A DNA stretch of 64,000 bases from Rhea pennata (Eukaryota > Chordata > Aves > Rheiformes > Rheidae), in assembly GCF_028389875.1 (NCBI RefSeq), contig NC_084667.1, forward strand, positions 62,040,570-62,104,569, read 5' to 3'. How positions within the stretch are numbered: position 1 is the first letter of the stretch; every line of letters starts with the position of its first letter. The notes under the pieces were generated by a model that was not told where the DNA came from, did not search any database, and saw nothing but the letters and a program-made list of their open reading frames with translations. A program made the translations under genes and the position numbers. This document shows, piece by piece, positions 24,547 to 38,503 of this stretch.

Positions 24547-26679
24547 TTATGTTCTTTTCAAATGCTTGGCATTATAGTGAGATCTCATATCTTTTCTCAA
24601 ATTAAATTTTGCTCCACATACTCCACATGTATACAGATGAACATCCATGTGCTGCTCCAGTTGCTCATTATTTGGGAATATCTGAAAGCAGACCTGGCAT
24701 ATAGTCTCTCCAGCTGATAAGTGAGATATCATATGCCGTACATGGTCATGTTTTCTGAAGTTTCCTTGATCACAAATGGAACAGACATACCTGGCCATTC
24801 CTTTGTGCATATCATTGTGGAGCCGCAACTGGCGTTCTCTTAAGAACTGCTTCCCACATGTCTGACAAACAAACTGTTTTTCCTTGGTATGAACAGTATA
24901 GTGTTCCCGCAAGTGACACCGTTGATAAAATCCTTTCCCACAAAGATTGCAGAAATGCTTACGCCTGTGATCTCTTTCATTCTCTTCCATAATGGAATTC
25001 TTAAACAGATCTTGCTCTAGGCAGTTTGACATATGTTCAACCACTAGATTTTCAGTTTCAAAACGCTGACCGCAATTAGGACATCGGAAGGGACACGCAG
25101 AATGCTTATATAACTGTTTTTTTTGAAGACTGTTCATTTGGAAATGACCGTCCCTGAAGTCTTCTAGCATCTCTGCAAACATCATGTCCCTTATTTCTGA
25201 CTGTTCCTCAGCATTTTCTTCTAAGTCCATTTTTTCCTCAGAATTTCTTATACCATTCATGGTCAGATCCTGGGGTTCTCCGCAGGTCTGTGCGTGATCC
25301 TGTAACTGTTTACCTTTGACCAGTATTTGACCACACTTGCCACAGGCACATATATTTTCTATGTGTTTGGATAAATAATGAGAGGATAGATCTTCCTCAG
25401 TGATTGTTAGCCCACAAAGTTCACAGGGAGCATTCTCCACATCTTCCTGCACTGAAGGAGCTTTCCTGCTAAGGTGCCGTGGACTTTTTAAACACTTTCT
25501 TTCATCCTCATCCATGGATAAACGGGGTTTTAAAGTCTTCCGAGCATTTCTCTTTTCCCTGATCTCTTCTTCAACATAGTATCTGTAAAGCGGCTCTTCC
25601 TGTTCATCATCAAGGTCATCATTGTCAGAAGACTCATTGCAGTCTTTATCTGTCACTTTAATAATATTAAAATCTTTCAGCTCATCTGCAGGATTGTCCT
25701 CTGGTTCCATCTTGATAATAATCCTCTTCCTCTCAGAGGCCCTACTTCCTTCTTCACCTGATGTCTCTGATGCAACTGTGCTGCTTTTTCTGCTTGTAAT
25801 GTTTGACACAGGAGATGAAGAATCATCAGCAGCTTGGCTTGTGTCCCCCTTATATTTTTCTGTTTGTCCAGAGAGTATTTTAGAAGAAGAGTCTTTTTCG
25901 TTAAAGTCAATTTTGTCAGCACCATAGTACCTGGCACTTTGGTAAGAATGCCTGTTAGTGCATGTTAACACGTGCTCATCCAGTAACTTTTCACAGCTAA
26001 AACTAAACCCGCAGCTGTCACAGGTGAAGCTTCTTCCAAAACGGCGTGAATGGGACACGCGATCTTTTGTGTGAGAGAATTTAGACGTGGTGCTTTTTTT
26101 GCAGACATCAAATAGTTCAGGGAAACTGCCTAGCTGCAAAGCTTCTTCATCAGGTTCTTTGTTATGGGACGTATTTACTGTTGAACTTGGCGGCTCCATG
26201 CCCCACCTGTTTACTTCACTGCCATTTCTAGCGACCGTGTCTTCATACATTCTTACGCCAAATATCATTTTACTATTCTGCGTGCTAGAAGCAGAAGATG
26301 AACATTTTAAACTAGACGAGTCTGTATCCTGTATATCTTCTAGACATTCGGGTACATTATACAGCTGTAAATAGTTCATGGCCACTTTAAATTGCTCAAA
26401 ATTGGCAGGGGCTGTCATAATTTTTCCTAAATACATGAACTGTAAAATGAGATCAAAACATTCGGCACTAATCTTCATGTTGCTTAGATTCAGCTGGGCT
26501 GTAGTGTGTTGATGGTTCATAAAAAACATCCTAAAGTAAGAGCTGCAGGCAGCAAGGACTGCTTTATGTGCTTGAAAATAAATATCATCAATAGCAATAC
26601 AGCAGTCACAGAGAAAGCCCCACTCTCTTTGGTTGTTTAGCTGCTGAAGGACATAGTTGCTGTGGCTGGTTCTTGCCAT
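24547..26679 (-). CDS. ZBTB1: Zinc finger and BTB domain protein 1
   Basis: Nuclear transcriptional repressor needed for lymphocyte development and implicated in translesion DNA synthesis. The single coding exon gives 710 residues (human about 713) and is nearly collinear with the human protein. An N-terminal BTB domain spans about 10-115. A first zinc finger lies at 220-240. A SUMO-type site IKME lies at 322-325 and an acidic stretch at about 350-372. A UBZ4-like finger starts at 419, and PQDLT at 469-473 resembles a CtBP-binding motif. A tight C-terminal array of C2H2/C2HC fingers runs from about 533 to 706. The start [15 protein letters not shown] aligns with the human start, and the acceptor 20 bases upstream leaves no alternative coding 5' exon. 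Its promoter lies about 9.4 kb upstream, head to head with ZBTB25. Confidence 0.97.
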   Translation of the reverse strand: MARTSHSNYVLQQLNNQREWGFLCDCCIAIDDIYFQAHKAVLAACSSYFRMFFMNHQHTTAQLNLSNMKISAECFDLILQFMYLGKIMTAPANFEQFKVAMNYLQLYNVPECLEDIQDTDSSSLKCSSSASSTQNSKMIFGVRMYEDTVARNGSEVNRWGMEPPSSTVNTSHNKEPDEEALQLGSFPELFDVCKKSTTSKFSHTKDRVSHSRRFGRSFTCDSCGFSFSCEKLLDEHVLTCTNRHSYQSARYYGADKIDFNEKDSSSKILSGQTEKYKGDTSQAADDSSSPVSNITSRKSSTVASETSGEEGSRASERKRIIIKMEPEDNPADELKDFNIIKVTDKDCNESSDNDDLDDEQEEPLYRYYVEEEIREKRNARKTLKPRLSMDEDERKCLKSPRHLSRKAPSVQEDVENAPCELCGLTITEEDLSSHYLSKHIENICACGKCGQILVKGKQLQDHAQTCGEPQDLTMNGIRNSEEKMDLEENAEEQSEIRDMMFAEMLEDFRDGHFQMNSLQKKQLYKHSACPFRCPNCGQRFETENLVVEHMSNCLEQDLFKNSIMEENERDHRRKHFCNLCGKGFYQRCHLREHYTVHTKEKQFVCQTCGKQFLRERQLRLHNDMHKGMARYVCSICDQGNFRKHDHVRHMISHLSAGETICQVCFQIFPNNEQLEQHMDVHLYTCGVCGAKFNLRKDMRSHYNAKHLKRT

Positions 26680-26701
26680 CTTGTGCTTCAGTTATAGCCC
26701 T
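26680..26701 (-). other. ZBTB1 5'-UTR segment and splice acceptor
   Basis: The minus strand reads TTCTTTATGCAG|GGC just before the ATG: a pyrimidine tract and AG, with exon sequence from 26699. It leaves a 20-base untranslated leader on the coding exon, so at least one noncoding exon must lie upstream. Confidence 0.75.
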
Positions 26702-29700
26702 GCATAAAGAAGAAGACATGTTATACCATGAGCACACAAAGCAAAATTTATTTAAGTGTAGGCAGGAACTGCCATCTTTTTCCTCTCTAGATCTTCCTAT
26801 TCTCACACTGTTTGTGGTACAGTTTACTATCTGGAGGTCTTTGTTGGTAACTACTTAAGAATACTGATGCCAATGAAAACATCTGTAATTCCATGTTCTC
26901 ACAATTAGACTTACAAAACTATTAAGCTAATAAACATAACCACCACATATATGACAGAATAATGCTGCTAGAATATAATTAGCAAATATAGCTCAAAGTT
27001 TTACAGCCCAGATTTTCAGATATGAATTCTGGATGCAGAACTTCAAAAACTGAGTAAGGTAGACATCTGTAAGATGCTCCCAGGACAACGCCTGTACAAG
27101 CGAACTCTAAGAAATTGTTGTTTAGTCTCGACTTGCCTTTTTCACCTGTCAATCTAAGGGATGTGATGGAACAGATTATTGGAAAACTGCAGCTCAGGCA
27201 CACCCCCCGCCTCCCCCTTTAAGGAAACTAAACAAATAGTGAAGCGTCCACAAAGGCTATATCCACATACTTTTTGAACTTTAGGGCAACTCAGAGACAT
27301 TCTCAACTTTATTTGGTAGGCATCTTGCAAACTAGAACTGCAAACAAACGCAGTCTCGTAAACACAGGGTAGACTAGATCCCACATGCAACATGCATGGT
27401 CACCAGGCTAGCTGTGCGACAGCCACATGGACTGCAGAGAGGCAGGAAGTGGTGCACGCTGTGCCTCTGACTGCTCTCAAAACCACTCCTTCAGAGCAGT
27501 GTAACACAACCAGAGCGTTTAGATGGGAGACTGGACAAAGAGAAACTCAACAACGGAGGACCATGAAGGTCTGCAAGCCAGAGATGGAGCCACAGGGAAA
27601 TGAAACCTTGAAAATCTGCATAGGCTAGAGGGAAAGTTCATTCAGTGCTGAAGAGTGTTACAAAATGGAAGGACTAATTTGGCCTTAACAGAGAAGAGAA
27701 AGAAAATGTGTTGTTCTTATGTTAATAAAACTATCCAGAAGAATGGTCTTGTAAACAGGAGGTGTGCATTTGATTTACAGGAGGTAAACTGTAACCACGT
27801 AAGCCAGCTACGGTAGCCAGTCACTGCTCATTTTCAGAAATCTTTACTGATGTATATAATCCCTACCAAAAACACGGAAAGCAAAAGAAGGTATAAAAAG
27901 CACTCTAAATGAAAAGAAAAGCCTAAAGCAACACTTAGCATTCTCAACATTGTGAAAGGCTATTTAAAACAATAGAAATAACTGTAGGAGAGCTGTATAA
28001 AGTACAAGCTAACAAACAACATATGAAACACAGTTTAATATGCTTCCTAATGAAATGCCTGGTTTGCTTTGTGACAGGAATATTATCTCTCCATTCTCTC
28101 AGCTGTCCAAAATTAAAACAAACAAACAAACAAAAAAAAAACACACAGAAATGCACCCTGACTTTTTTCTTATTCCCTCACCATCATCGCCCTGACAGCT
28201 TACATCTCCTAGAGGCTTGGATACGGGCAGAGAAATCCAGTTCCACAATTACAGCACTGAATTAACAAGCCAGGTGACACCACAAACTTGTAAAGCAGCA
28301 GACCTGATATTAGTCATTATTCTCTTTCCTCATTTTATAGGGGACAACTGCGGAAGCAATGCGTTTGGGCTTTCTAGACAAGAAAGCACTCACCCCTGCC
28401 CAGTCATGTTCCCTCCTGCCAATTCATACAGCAGTATTTCTGGATCGTTACCAGCACACGACCTTGGCTGGCAACAGGAAACTTAAGACTTAGGTTGAAC
28501 CCAATCCTCCAACCCAAAAACTCAAAGTGAATACCCTGCCACAGTTCTCTCACCAGCTTGGCACACTATGTCCACTGTTGAAATATAATTTGCTATACAA
28601 AATTCATTAATTGGTTTTCTTACTAACATGCAAAAAGGTGGCTTTGTATATACAAAAATCTCTGAAACAATTTCTTGCCTTTTCTACAGAAAAATCGATT
28701 CTAGTCCAAGTCTTTGCTAACTTCAGATGCTTCTGTGAATAACAACAAAGCTCTCAACATCAAGCAATAATAAAAGCCACTTCACGTGTTTCCAAATGCT
28801 AAAGTGTTTGGGATTTGAGGTAATTCATCAGATACCTGACACATTGAGTTACATACAAGTATTAAGAATAACAGCTGAGTATTGGGAAAGAACTGATTGA
28901 AAAACAACAAGAAATAGTGAGAAGATGCAGTCTAAGACACTGCTGGCATCTTGGTGCGTACTGCCATCAGTACAAGAAAAGGCTCAGGACTGCTACGGGG
29001 AGAACGTGGAATTGCTAGTTTTAATCTTCTTCTTCCCCTACAATGGCAGGTTTGATTTTTTCATTTAAAAAAATAACTTTTGTATACTGAAAGTATTCCA
29101 CTGCATCTTCTAACAGAAAAACAGCAGTACAAGCAGCAAGCGTGCACCAAAAAGAAGGTCACAGAGTATCAGCACGCACCTGCACATGGGGGCATGTCAA
29201 AACAATGGGAACGGTCTGGCAGCCGGCACATCTTTTCTGAGTTTCCTTCTTCTTTGAAAAAAGGCAAAAGGCATTTCCTTTTCTGACAGAGGAACTCTGT
29301 AGAGCTTTCAGCCCTTGAGTCCTGATATACAAAAATGACACACTGGCAATGCCTATCTCCTACCACCGCTCTGGACAGAACCAGCCTGAGCTTCAGCCTG
29401 CTCAAACAGGAAGGTAAGGTGCTCGGATATGTACATGGCCTCTGCCACAGAGGTATGACAAGCAAGTATTAAAACACAAAAAATGTTCAAACTTATCTAT
29501 GTTAACATAAGTACTGACATCCTCCCTCTGGATTCTCTGTTAACCTGCTGTACGTAACTATGTATTTATGATTGCCAGCACTTCCCATTACGAGAGCCTG
29601 TTTTGGCCAATTTAACTAACACATTTCAGCTAGCAAAGGCAAAAACTTTCCTTGAAATTGTCTGCTTCAAACTGATATTTTTTCCACAAAATTTCACTCA

Positions 29701-32700
29701 AAACAGTTCCAAGAATGAGGCTAAGGGAAAGCTTTTGTATGTCTACATTATTAGTTTCTTAAAAAAAAAAAAAAAAAAAAAAACCCTTCAGAAGCCTTTG
29801 AAGAGAGACTTCATATGCAAAGGGGTGCCGAGTGTTAGGTATGTTGTCACAACATGAAAATCTGCCTAAATTTGGCCAAGCTATAAGCCTGGGGTGGGGA
29901 GGAAAAATGATCAATTTGTTTGCACTTCAGACTTGCTTTGTTAGTAATTAAAATCTCAGATTTTAGCCTTGCTGGGAGCATTTCATCATTATGCAGCTCT
30001 CCTTGGTATACAGGGGCTGCCTGAGCCATCCCACCTAGCGCGAAAACACCTCTTTCACTCAGACCTCTGCTTCGTGCCACCTCCGCAGAGTCACGAATTG
30101 ATGCAGGGCTTGCTAAGACGGCTGAGCACCACAAAACCGAGCACGTGCAGAAAATCCCTGCTGCGTTTTCAGCATTCCTGCTGGCAGTCTGAAGGAAAAG
30201 ACGCTGGTTCTGGTTGACGAGCCAGATCAAGTAGTCAACTTAGTGAAAATACGTGGAGACTGGGAACTGTATGAGCAGAGAGAAAAAGCTATGGGAGTTG
30301 GGGGCCAGGATGAGCCAGGCTGCGTGGAAATACTGAGGCAAGAGGAGGCAGCGATGGGATGAAAATACAGGTACAATGAGGATCTAAAACAGGGGAAGGA
30401 AACCACTTGGGTAAGGGATCAGGAAAGAGCCAAATCACAGAATCTAGGGCAGAAGTGGGGTGTAGATAAAAACAATAATTTGACTGGAAAATGGGCAGAA
30501 AAAAAATCATCACCTGCTCAAACTGGAACTGAAGTCTGAACTTGCCATTCAGCCATTCCCTCGCAGTGGTCACCAAACACCACAGGTTTACTGACAAACT
30601 CTTTCTCATTAAGAGCAAACCCTCACAGAACCAACATTTACCATTATTTTGTTACTTCAATTGCTAAAATGGCAGAGATCTGCCTTTATCACCCATGTGG
30701 GTGGTTCAGTGTTGCAAACTATTTTGAAGTTCGCTTTGGAAAGAAAAGCAAGCATTAGAATAAAAACAGGCCCTTGTATAAAAACAAAACAAGGTTTCAA
30801 ATTTAAGTGCCACAATTAAGCATTCCAATGCAATATTAATTCAGCTACCTTTTACATATATATTGTAGTTCAGTGTTCCAATGCTCCTTTTACCAAAGGC
30901 TACCTTCCTCACTGAGCACGCACTCTGGATCTGTCCAGGGACGGAGCAGAGCAGTAGCGCTCTTCAGTTAACAAGTGAAAGACTCCTGTACATTTGGTAT
31001 AGAATTTGGAGGATGTGAAGTGAATGAGGCTGTGGGAAGAAAAGGAGAATCTCAATAGGAAAAACACTGCCCTAAAGAACACGATCCCATCGTTGTCAGC
31101 ACCAAGATAAAGTCATTTCAGCCCCCCCCCCCCTTTTTTTAATAGATAAGTCTGGCTTACATTTTTTTTGGATGTCAAATTTGTTAGTACACAGGAGCAC
31201 AATTAGCGACTGAGCTCAACGGAAGTTACCCTCTGTGTACATTATACGCTGAGTATCTTGGAAAATTAATGCTCGGTGCATATCAGTTTGCCCATTCAAA
31301 ATTTGTAATTACTTCTGATCCTCTCTGACTTGGTTTCCTATTTCAAAGCAATGATAGCCCTTTGCCTGACTAGCTCACTACATCTGTGAAGCACCCAAAT
31401 GCTGTAGTCACAAATGTCACAGGAAAGTCCATGAGGAACTTAAGTAATTTCATCTTCAGCAGTGACTGATTTGTGCAGTAAGCCCAAAACTGGCCATGCC
31501 ATGAGCAATACTGAATGATGCAGAGGTGTTTTGAAAAAAGTATGCTAGAAAAGCATGATATTAAGGTAAAAAGTGAAGATACTTCAGGCAATTTCATGCT
31601 AATCTTTAAACTCAAGGTCACTATATGCATTCTGTTTTTCTAGCAAATATTTAATTTTATACTGCTAGGCTTTGATTCAAACTGCTTCTTTTGACTCACC
31701 ACTCATATAAAATTACTACTCAGATATTATCATCACCAAGGTAAGCTGCACTAGTAACACTGTCTAACCAAATATATTGTTTAGAAGCGTGCTAACCAGA
31801 AAGAGCAGGCATTTACTATAGTTCCATGCTTTTCTTCCATTCCTCAAATTTAAATCTTTTAAGATGTTTTAAAACTGAAGAAGTAAAAGCCCTCAATCTT
31901 TCTCTTTTCTTTCTTTTTTTTTTTAATCTCTAAGAGACACTGGTAAAATTCTTTTGTTAACTTGCCTTTTAAAAATGTACCACAATATTCAGGATTTAGG
32001 AGCCTTTCAGCTCCTAAAATTAGTAGGTGGTTTTCAAAACCCAGCATTTCCACTGCTGAGCAGGCAAAAACGGAGTGCTTACACGCATAGTTACTGGCTG
32101 CTTTTCTTTGGAAACCGAGAACAGACTCGACAAAAGTATAATAAATGAGCAGAGAATTTGGCACTAATAGAAAACAAGACAAAAACCTCAAGAAAACAAT
32201 TCCCAGTTATCCAAAGAAACAAGAGCATGGGCAATGGAGACCAAATTCCCCATCCATTCTGACACCGTATCTCACCCCGACCTTGGTTCTTGAGAACTTC
32301 TCCTTAGAGTTACTTCATCTTGTATGGATCAGATCCAACAAAGAATCTGGATTCCTAACGACAGCATTTAGCCGCTCAGGAGAGACGCCTACATTGCACA
32401 TCTAAGCTCTATGTACAATAGATGAGAAGTTTAGGCATGTAGTGGAGTTCTCAAGAGGCAACACATTTCATCTAGAGATAACCAAGAGGAAGCCACTGAG
32501 ATTGCTAGAGTCTGAGGAGGTGGCTCAGTTTACACAAATTTTGCAAATAAGGGAAAGAACTTGCGGACAGATGACCACTGGATCAGGTCCACCTCAACAG
32601 CATGTATGGATAAGCTGCAATTTGTTGTTGCAGGTTTAGCCTTGATAATGAGTTAGGACATTTACAGGAATTCCACTTCCTGCCAAGGAAAAACTACACA

Positions 32701-35430
32701 TTAAGCTCCATTATTTGAACTATAAAGGTCTGAAGGTATAATTTATCCTCCTCCCGTAGTGCTTCCAATCAGCTGCCTAGAGGCACATGAGTTACAAAGC
32801 TGTTTGCAATGATGTAGGTACTAATTTTCATACGCATCCCAGTGGCTGAATCAAATAATTTTTACGACACTTTTTGCTATTGTATAGCTAGAAGTTTCAA
32901 TAGATACCTGGCTTAGATCTGAGTGGGGGAAAAATAAGGTGCTCAAATTTCTCGGACCGCTAGCCACCGGAGCCATTCAATCCCACATCTCCATGCAGGG
33001 TCGTCTTGCTGATTCAGCATCGATTTCCACAAACAAGAAACGGCAGTTGAAATTTAACCAGTCAAGATTCTCAGCTGCTGAGAATTAGTTAAAATACGTT
33101 ATATATTCTCAAGTAAGAACTCCTTGAAAGATGTGGAATAGGTCAGGGGAACATGAGTGAATAAATTAAGAAAACAAAGTTTGAATTAAAGCCCTCAAAG
33201 TCACCATCCACTTGCAGCATCTTTAGATCCTATCTATGGAGTAAAAAGTATGAAAGCTTGCTTATACAGTGTTTGAGAGTAACTTTCCAGCCACCAAAGA
33301 TTATTCCAGAAATAGAGTTCTCATTTATCTGACACCTTTGCAGTTGCAAAAACTTGTCAGGCAATGTGGTAGTGATATATCTGAAAGAAAGAATTAGTGG
33401 AAACAAACTCCAACACCAAATTTTAGCCTTGGAACTGAAGGATGAGCTTTCTTTTTTTTCTTTCTTTTTTTAATCTAGCTTCTTCAGTCATCCCAACTTT
33501 CAACTTCAAGAGGCAACTTGGTGGTTTAGCCATCTCTTGAGACCTTCAAATTATGCTTCGGCCTACCAAGTTATTGGAAGCACAATAACCTGTGAAACAC
33601 AGGTCAGACTACATATTTTATTTACACTTTCTGGTCTTAAATGCTTCAAAATTTACTTGCAGCACTGGAAAGTATAAAGCCACTAAGGGCCACATCAAAT
33701 GAAACAAGTTTAATGAAGAATTGCAGCAGCTAGCTAATTCTAGACAGTTTTGCAGTGCACACATACACAAAGAAAAAGGCACAGCATATACAAAGAAAAA
33801 AATTGCCAGACAAATCTGAGGTTATAAATGGTCTTCATGCAAATTTTGTCAGCTGCTGTGCCCACATAGCACATCTGCCGTCTGAACCAGACCTGCCTAC
33901 CTGAACCAGGGCTCTAGTTGTGGACCAACACAGCCAATTCTGCATTTCAGTAGTGTTCACCATGCTTAGGCAGAGGAAGGGCAAGTAACCCTACAGCTGG
34001 GGAACTACTGGTCAAAATGGAAGATCTGCACTAGTTTGCTGACACTATGTACACGTGAGATCCAGAAAACCTCCAGTGAGAAGTCCAGCTGTAACAACTA
34101 GGAGGAAGGACGCTACAAGTTTGATCAAGAAACTTTCACTGCCTCAGTTCCAAGGAGTTTTTTTTTTTTTTTCTTCCATGAAGCAGGTAATTACTAAGGC
34201 TTCATCCGTCCTAGACTTTCAGGACTTTCCGTTGTTAATAGCAGTGGAAGTCTATGAATGAAGCGATGAACCTCACACATGCAAGTTGGAAAGCATCTAA
34301 ATACACAAGGTCACAGATTTATATGAGCATTCTCATCATCATTACTGCAAATTCCTGCGCCAGTGACAATGCTGGTTGCATTTTGTGAAAAAAAAAATTG
34401 TGCAAGCAGAGCTGAAGCATCTGTTAAGCCTGTGATCTTGTTCTGCACTACTCAAAACTTTCCAGCTACTGAGGAATAAAGGCCTCTATTACTTCTCCCT
34501 GCTTCCCATGCAGCACAAATCCACATCTTCTTTACCCAAATTACTCCTTCTGCAACCATCCCTCATCCATCCAACTACCCCCTGTGCCCACCTAATGCCC
34601 TCTAGTATCTCAAACAGCAGCAGAGGGCAACTAACGTGACCTGTGACTTCCAAGTTTCCCTGACTGGTCAACCAAAATTCTCTCTGTAGAGATTTGTCAA
34701 GTCACTGTGCTGCGGCTTAGGGAAAAAAAAAAAAAAAAAAGAAAAAAGAAAAAAAATCTCTGAGCAAGGGAGGCACCGCTATGGTCTGCCAGCACTGCAA
34801 CAGTTCACATTTGGCCAGTTTTTTATATAGCCATATGGTCTAAACGCTTCTCCCCCGCTCACCACAAAAGCTTATGATTGAATTCAGCAGAAGTCAGAAG
34901 CCTACATCCCCTTTGCTCACTACCGATGTGTGGGTTTTTCCAAGAGCTGTCATGAGGAATGTTAAACAAACACCTTTAATTAAAGGAATGTTTGTTTAAT
35001 GTAATTAAAAGCCTGAGGAACGCACCACTGTTTCGGCCCCGGACAGTTTTGCACTACGTGCTGTACCTTGTGATACTGTAGTGCATCAGAGAAATAATGC
35101 AGGCAAATTACATAACCTGGCAGTAAACATCCAAATATCAAACAGCATCCAAACTACGCTACCCATTTACCAATGCCTACGTGTCAAGGGGAACAGGCAC
35201 TCGTCTATCAGCCGGTGAGCAGGGCAACCTTGAGAACCTGAGCTAGTTACAGTCCTTAAAAAAAAAGAAAAAGAAAAAGAAAAGAAAACAAACTCAAAAA
35301 GCCACAACAAAATTTGGAGTCCCATCTATTCTTTTCACTACCTTTCTGCCTGGGGAGGAAAAGGAGAAGATTGCTTTTAGGAAATCAGATTTTTAACGCT
35401 GCTCCCCGAGCAGCAGAGGGCTTGTTTTCG
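26702..35430 (-). other. ZBTB1 first intron (inferred)
   Basis: AT-rich sequence between the coding-exon acceptor (26700-26701) and the probable first-exon donor at 36066-36071. I see no coding exon here. It holds A-rich or T-rich runs at about 29760-29783 and 34721-34756, an AAAC microsatellite near 28112-28132 and A/G-rich tracts near 35260-35290. Open frames of about 80-130 codons do not resemble known proteins. Confidence 0.55.
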
Positions 35431-35439
35431 CGTGACAAA

Positions 35440-35606
35440 ACTGCTCCCTTTCCTCCCCAGCTGCCCCCAAGGCAGCGCCGAGCGCCGCCGGCCCCCGCTG
35501 AAACCCAAGTCTCCGGGCTGGCGGGGTGGAGCGTCCCTTCAGGCTTCAGCTCCGCTTCGCCTTTCACTGAGCTACTGCGACAAAACTAAAGTGGGAGGGA
35601 AAGGGG

Positions 35607-35641
<35 letters not shown>

Positions 35642-36810
35642 AGGCAGCTCCGACCGAGCCCGTGCGCTCGGGGCAGCGCCCGCGGCGCTCGGCGCGACTT
35701 CGAGCCTGGCAGCGGCCGGGCCCTTCCTCGCCCGCCGCCCCGGAACAGCGCGGCGGCATCTCCCGCCCGGCGCCGCTTCCGCAGGCCCCGCCGCGCCGCG
35801 GCCCCCGCCCGCCGCCGCGCAAGGTCACGGCGCGCCTCGGCAGCCCGCACCCGGCCGCGCCGGCCTCCCGCGCCGCCGCTATGGCGGGCCGCGCCGAGCC
35901 GCGCCGCGCCGCGCCGGGCCACGCCGCGCCACTTCCCACCTCCCGCCGCCGGCGGAGCTGCGCCCGCCGCGCCGCGCCGCGCCGAGCCGCGCCGCCCCCT
36001 TCCCCCCCGGCCGGCCCGGCCCGGCCCGGCCCGGCCCGGCGGCCCCCGGCCCGCGGCGCGCCCCCACTCACCCGCGGCGCGGGGGGAGGCGGCGGCCGCC
36101 GAGGGGGAGCTGCCCGCGCCGCTGCCGCTGCCGCCGCGGCTGCAACAAAGGACTTCCGCCGCCGCGCTGCCGCCGCCGCCGCCGCGCCGGCTCCGCCGCC
36201 GCGCCGCGCCCCTCCCTCCCTGCCGCCGCGCCGCGCCGCGCCGCGCCGCTGGGGCCGGCGGCTCCGCGCGCCGCCGCTGCCAGCGCTGCTGCGCCGCCGC
36301 CAACGCCGGGCGGCTCCCGCCGCGCTGCCCTCTCCGCCCATGCCGCCGCCGCCGCCCCCCGCCCCGCCGGCCCCGCGGGACCGGCCCGGCCGCGCCGCCG
36401 CCGCGGGAGGCCGACAGCAGCGACAACGGCGGACTAATAATAACGATAGTTAATAACGATAGTAACGGAGCCGCGAGCCGCGCCGGGGGCCCCCCCTCCT
36501 GTCGGGTTGTCCCCCCCGCCGCGCGCCCGCGTTTCGCCGCGCATCACCGGGGCCGCGCTGCGCTCCCCCCCCCTTCTCCTCCTCCTGCGCCTCTCGCGGA
36601 CGGGTTTTCCCAGGCCTCTTCCCGGGTCAGCGCCCCCGAACCGCTCCTGGCCCCGCAGGCAGCTCTCCCCGGGCTGCCGGGGCCCCGCGCCTCCGCTCGC
36701 CCCTCGCCCGTTCCGCCCCGCACCGGCGGCCGTCACCGCGCGCGAGCATCAGACGCTGTTCGAGACCTCTCGGCACCGGACAAGCTGAAGGGAAAATTTT
36801 AATTGGAGCA
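35440..36810 (-). promoter_or_regulatory. ZBTB1 CpG-island promoter and noncoding first exon
   Basis: A very CpG-rich, low-complexity island with many GCCGC, CCGCG and GGCCC units. Within it the minus strand has a strong donor, CGCGG|GTGAGT (36066-36071), suitable as the end of ZBTB1 exon 1; transcription would start between about 36.1 and 36.8 kb. Long open frames on both strands here are compositional. A 13-bp direct repeat lies at 36438-36463. Confidence 0.65.
35615..35641. repeat. GA microsatellite
   Basis: About 13 GA dinucleotides follow a short A run at the edge of the ZBTB1 CpG island. GAGA tracts at promoters can be nucleosome-poor, but no function is shown here. Confidence 0.95.
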
Positions 36811-38500
36811 AAGTTAAGGATCTGCTTACAAACTTGAAAACGGTTACCAGCGAACAAGTAAACAAATAACCCCTCACGGCCTTAAGATGTACCCGCGCGG
36901 ATCCCCGCTCCAGGGATCCCCGCGGCTGCTCCGAGGCATCTTGCGGCTCTGCACAGAAACGGGGCCAAACCAGATTAATCGACAGTCCTGGCCTCCACGT
37001 GGGGCTCCCTTCCTACCCCCCGTGCGCGTCCCGGGCGTTTCCAACCGCCACCGAATAAAAGCGGCGCTCCCAAAACGCGCCCCGGCCCTGGCCGTGGCAC
37101 AGGGCCGCCTCGGCACCTCCCTTCCTATGCGTATATATATGTGTTTTTTTTTTTTTTTTTTTAATTTGGGGGCCCCCATGGACCAGTGAGCAGAAGCGCT
37201 CGTCACGATTGCCCTGATTACATCCCGGTTGCTCTTCCAGCTCCGTGGTGTTGGCCATGTCGGCCGAAGTCCTTCGAGGTGCATCGTACCGTCCGCTGCG
37301 TGTTTTAAGGCGAATACTGCCACCAGATTTCAGTTCTCGTTGTAGCTTCCCTCAACTTGGCTCAAGTTTCTCTGAAGCTCTTTAAAGTCCTCTTTGGACC
37401 AGTTTCAACCTAAATAATGTGTAAATAATTAATCGTTTAAATAAATAGCACGCTCTCCGCAAAGAGCGACTCACCCCATACACAGGTAAATAAATATGTT
37501 AAATATCACAAAACCTGGAGCCACCTTCAGCTAACCTTTGCTGAGGAGAAAAGCAGCTACCGATATTAATAGCAGCGGCAGGATCACAGCTCCGCCGAGC
37601 CCCAGTCCCGCCAGCGGTGCAAACCCAGGACTGCAGGAGCAGGATGGACCCCAGCGAGCTCGCCGCTACGCTACGGGAAGGCGAGCGCTGCGCGGTGCGG
37701 CTCGGCGGCCGCCCCGGCCATCCGGCGCCGCGTCTTCCCTCCATCCTGCTTTGCAACCTGACCCAGAGCAGGTCCCATGAAGAGAATCGCCGCTAAGGGA
37801 AGGCAACGGGAAAACGAAGTGCAAAATAGCAAAGGCTCGGAGAAAAACGGGAAGGCCGATCAAAGGCAGAGGATGTCTTCTGTGTAGGACGGCACCAAGC
37901 CAGGCGAGAGACCACTGCAGAGGTGGCTGCCACAGATCCATGAGCTTGCATGAAAAACACGGAGAAAGCACGTAGGAAGTGCCTGTTTGTTGCCTTTTCT
38001 AATTAAAAAAGTCTGAGGGACAAGCAACGCATCTGGAAAACCAAAACGGAAGCTGCCCTTCAACACTGCCCCAGCAGCTGTGGAGGTCCTTGCTGCCAGA
38101 CACAGTGGCCACCACAAGGTTGAGCAGGTCTAAACAGCAAATCACCAAATACATGGAAAAGATGCGTCGAAGATGCCTAAACACGGGCGCGCAGCGAGGT
38201 ATCTCCGCGGCTGGAAGAGCATCCTGCGGAGAAGCGGGATAAACCCAGTGCGCTTCCCTTAAATAACTGACGTTGTGAAAACTCGCAAGAGGCCGCAGGA
38301 AGCCCTGGAAAGACTCTGGGGGTCCCCGAGACTCGGCTGCGGCTGGCGAGCGCCCTTACGGCACCGACGGGGACGGCGGGGAAAGGCCGGGCTGCAGCTT
38401 TACGTGCGTTTTCCCATGCGGCGGGCAGTGGTGGTGCCTGCAACGGGCTGCTTGCTTTCTGGGTCAGGAGAGGAAAGGAAAGGAAAGGGGAACGGAAGAG
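36811..38500. other. Spacer between ZBTB1 and ZBTB25 promoters
   Basis: Mixed composition, with GC-rich patches at 36.89-37.1 and 37.55-37.78 kb and a poly-T run at 37143-37162. I see no coding exon. In mammals ZBTB1 and ZBTB25 start close together in opposite directions; here two separate islands stand about 2 kb apart. Confidence 0.55.
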
Positions 38501-38503
38501 AGA

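Noticed and set aside
35432-36802. 456-codon plus-strand and 284-codon minus-strand frames over the ZBTB1 island
   Set aside because: Pure Pro/Ala/Arg composition from GC-rich DNA with few stops; no domain and open on both strands at once.
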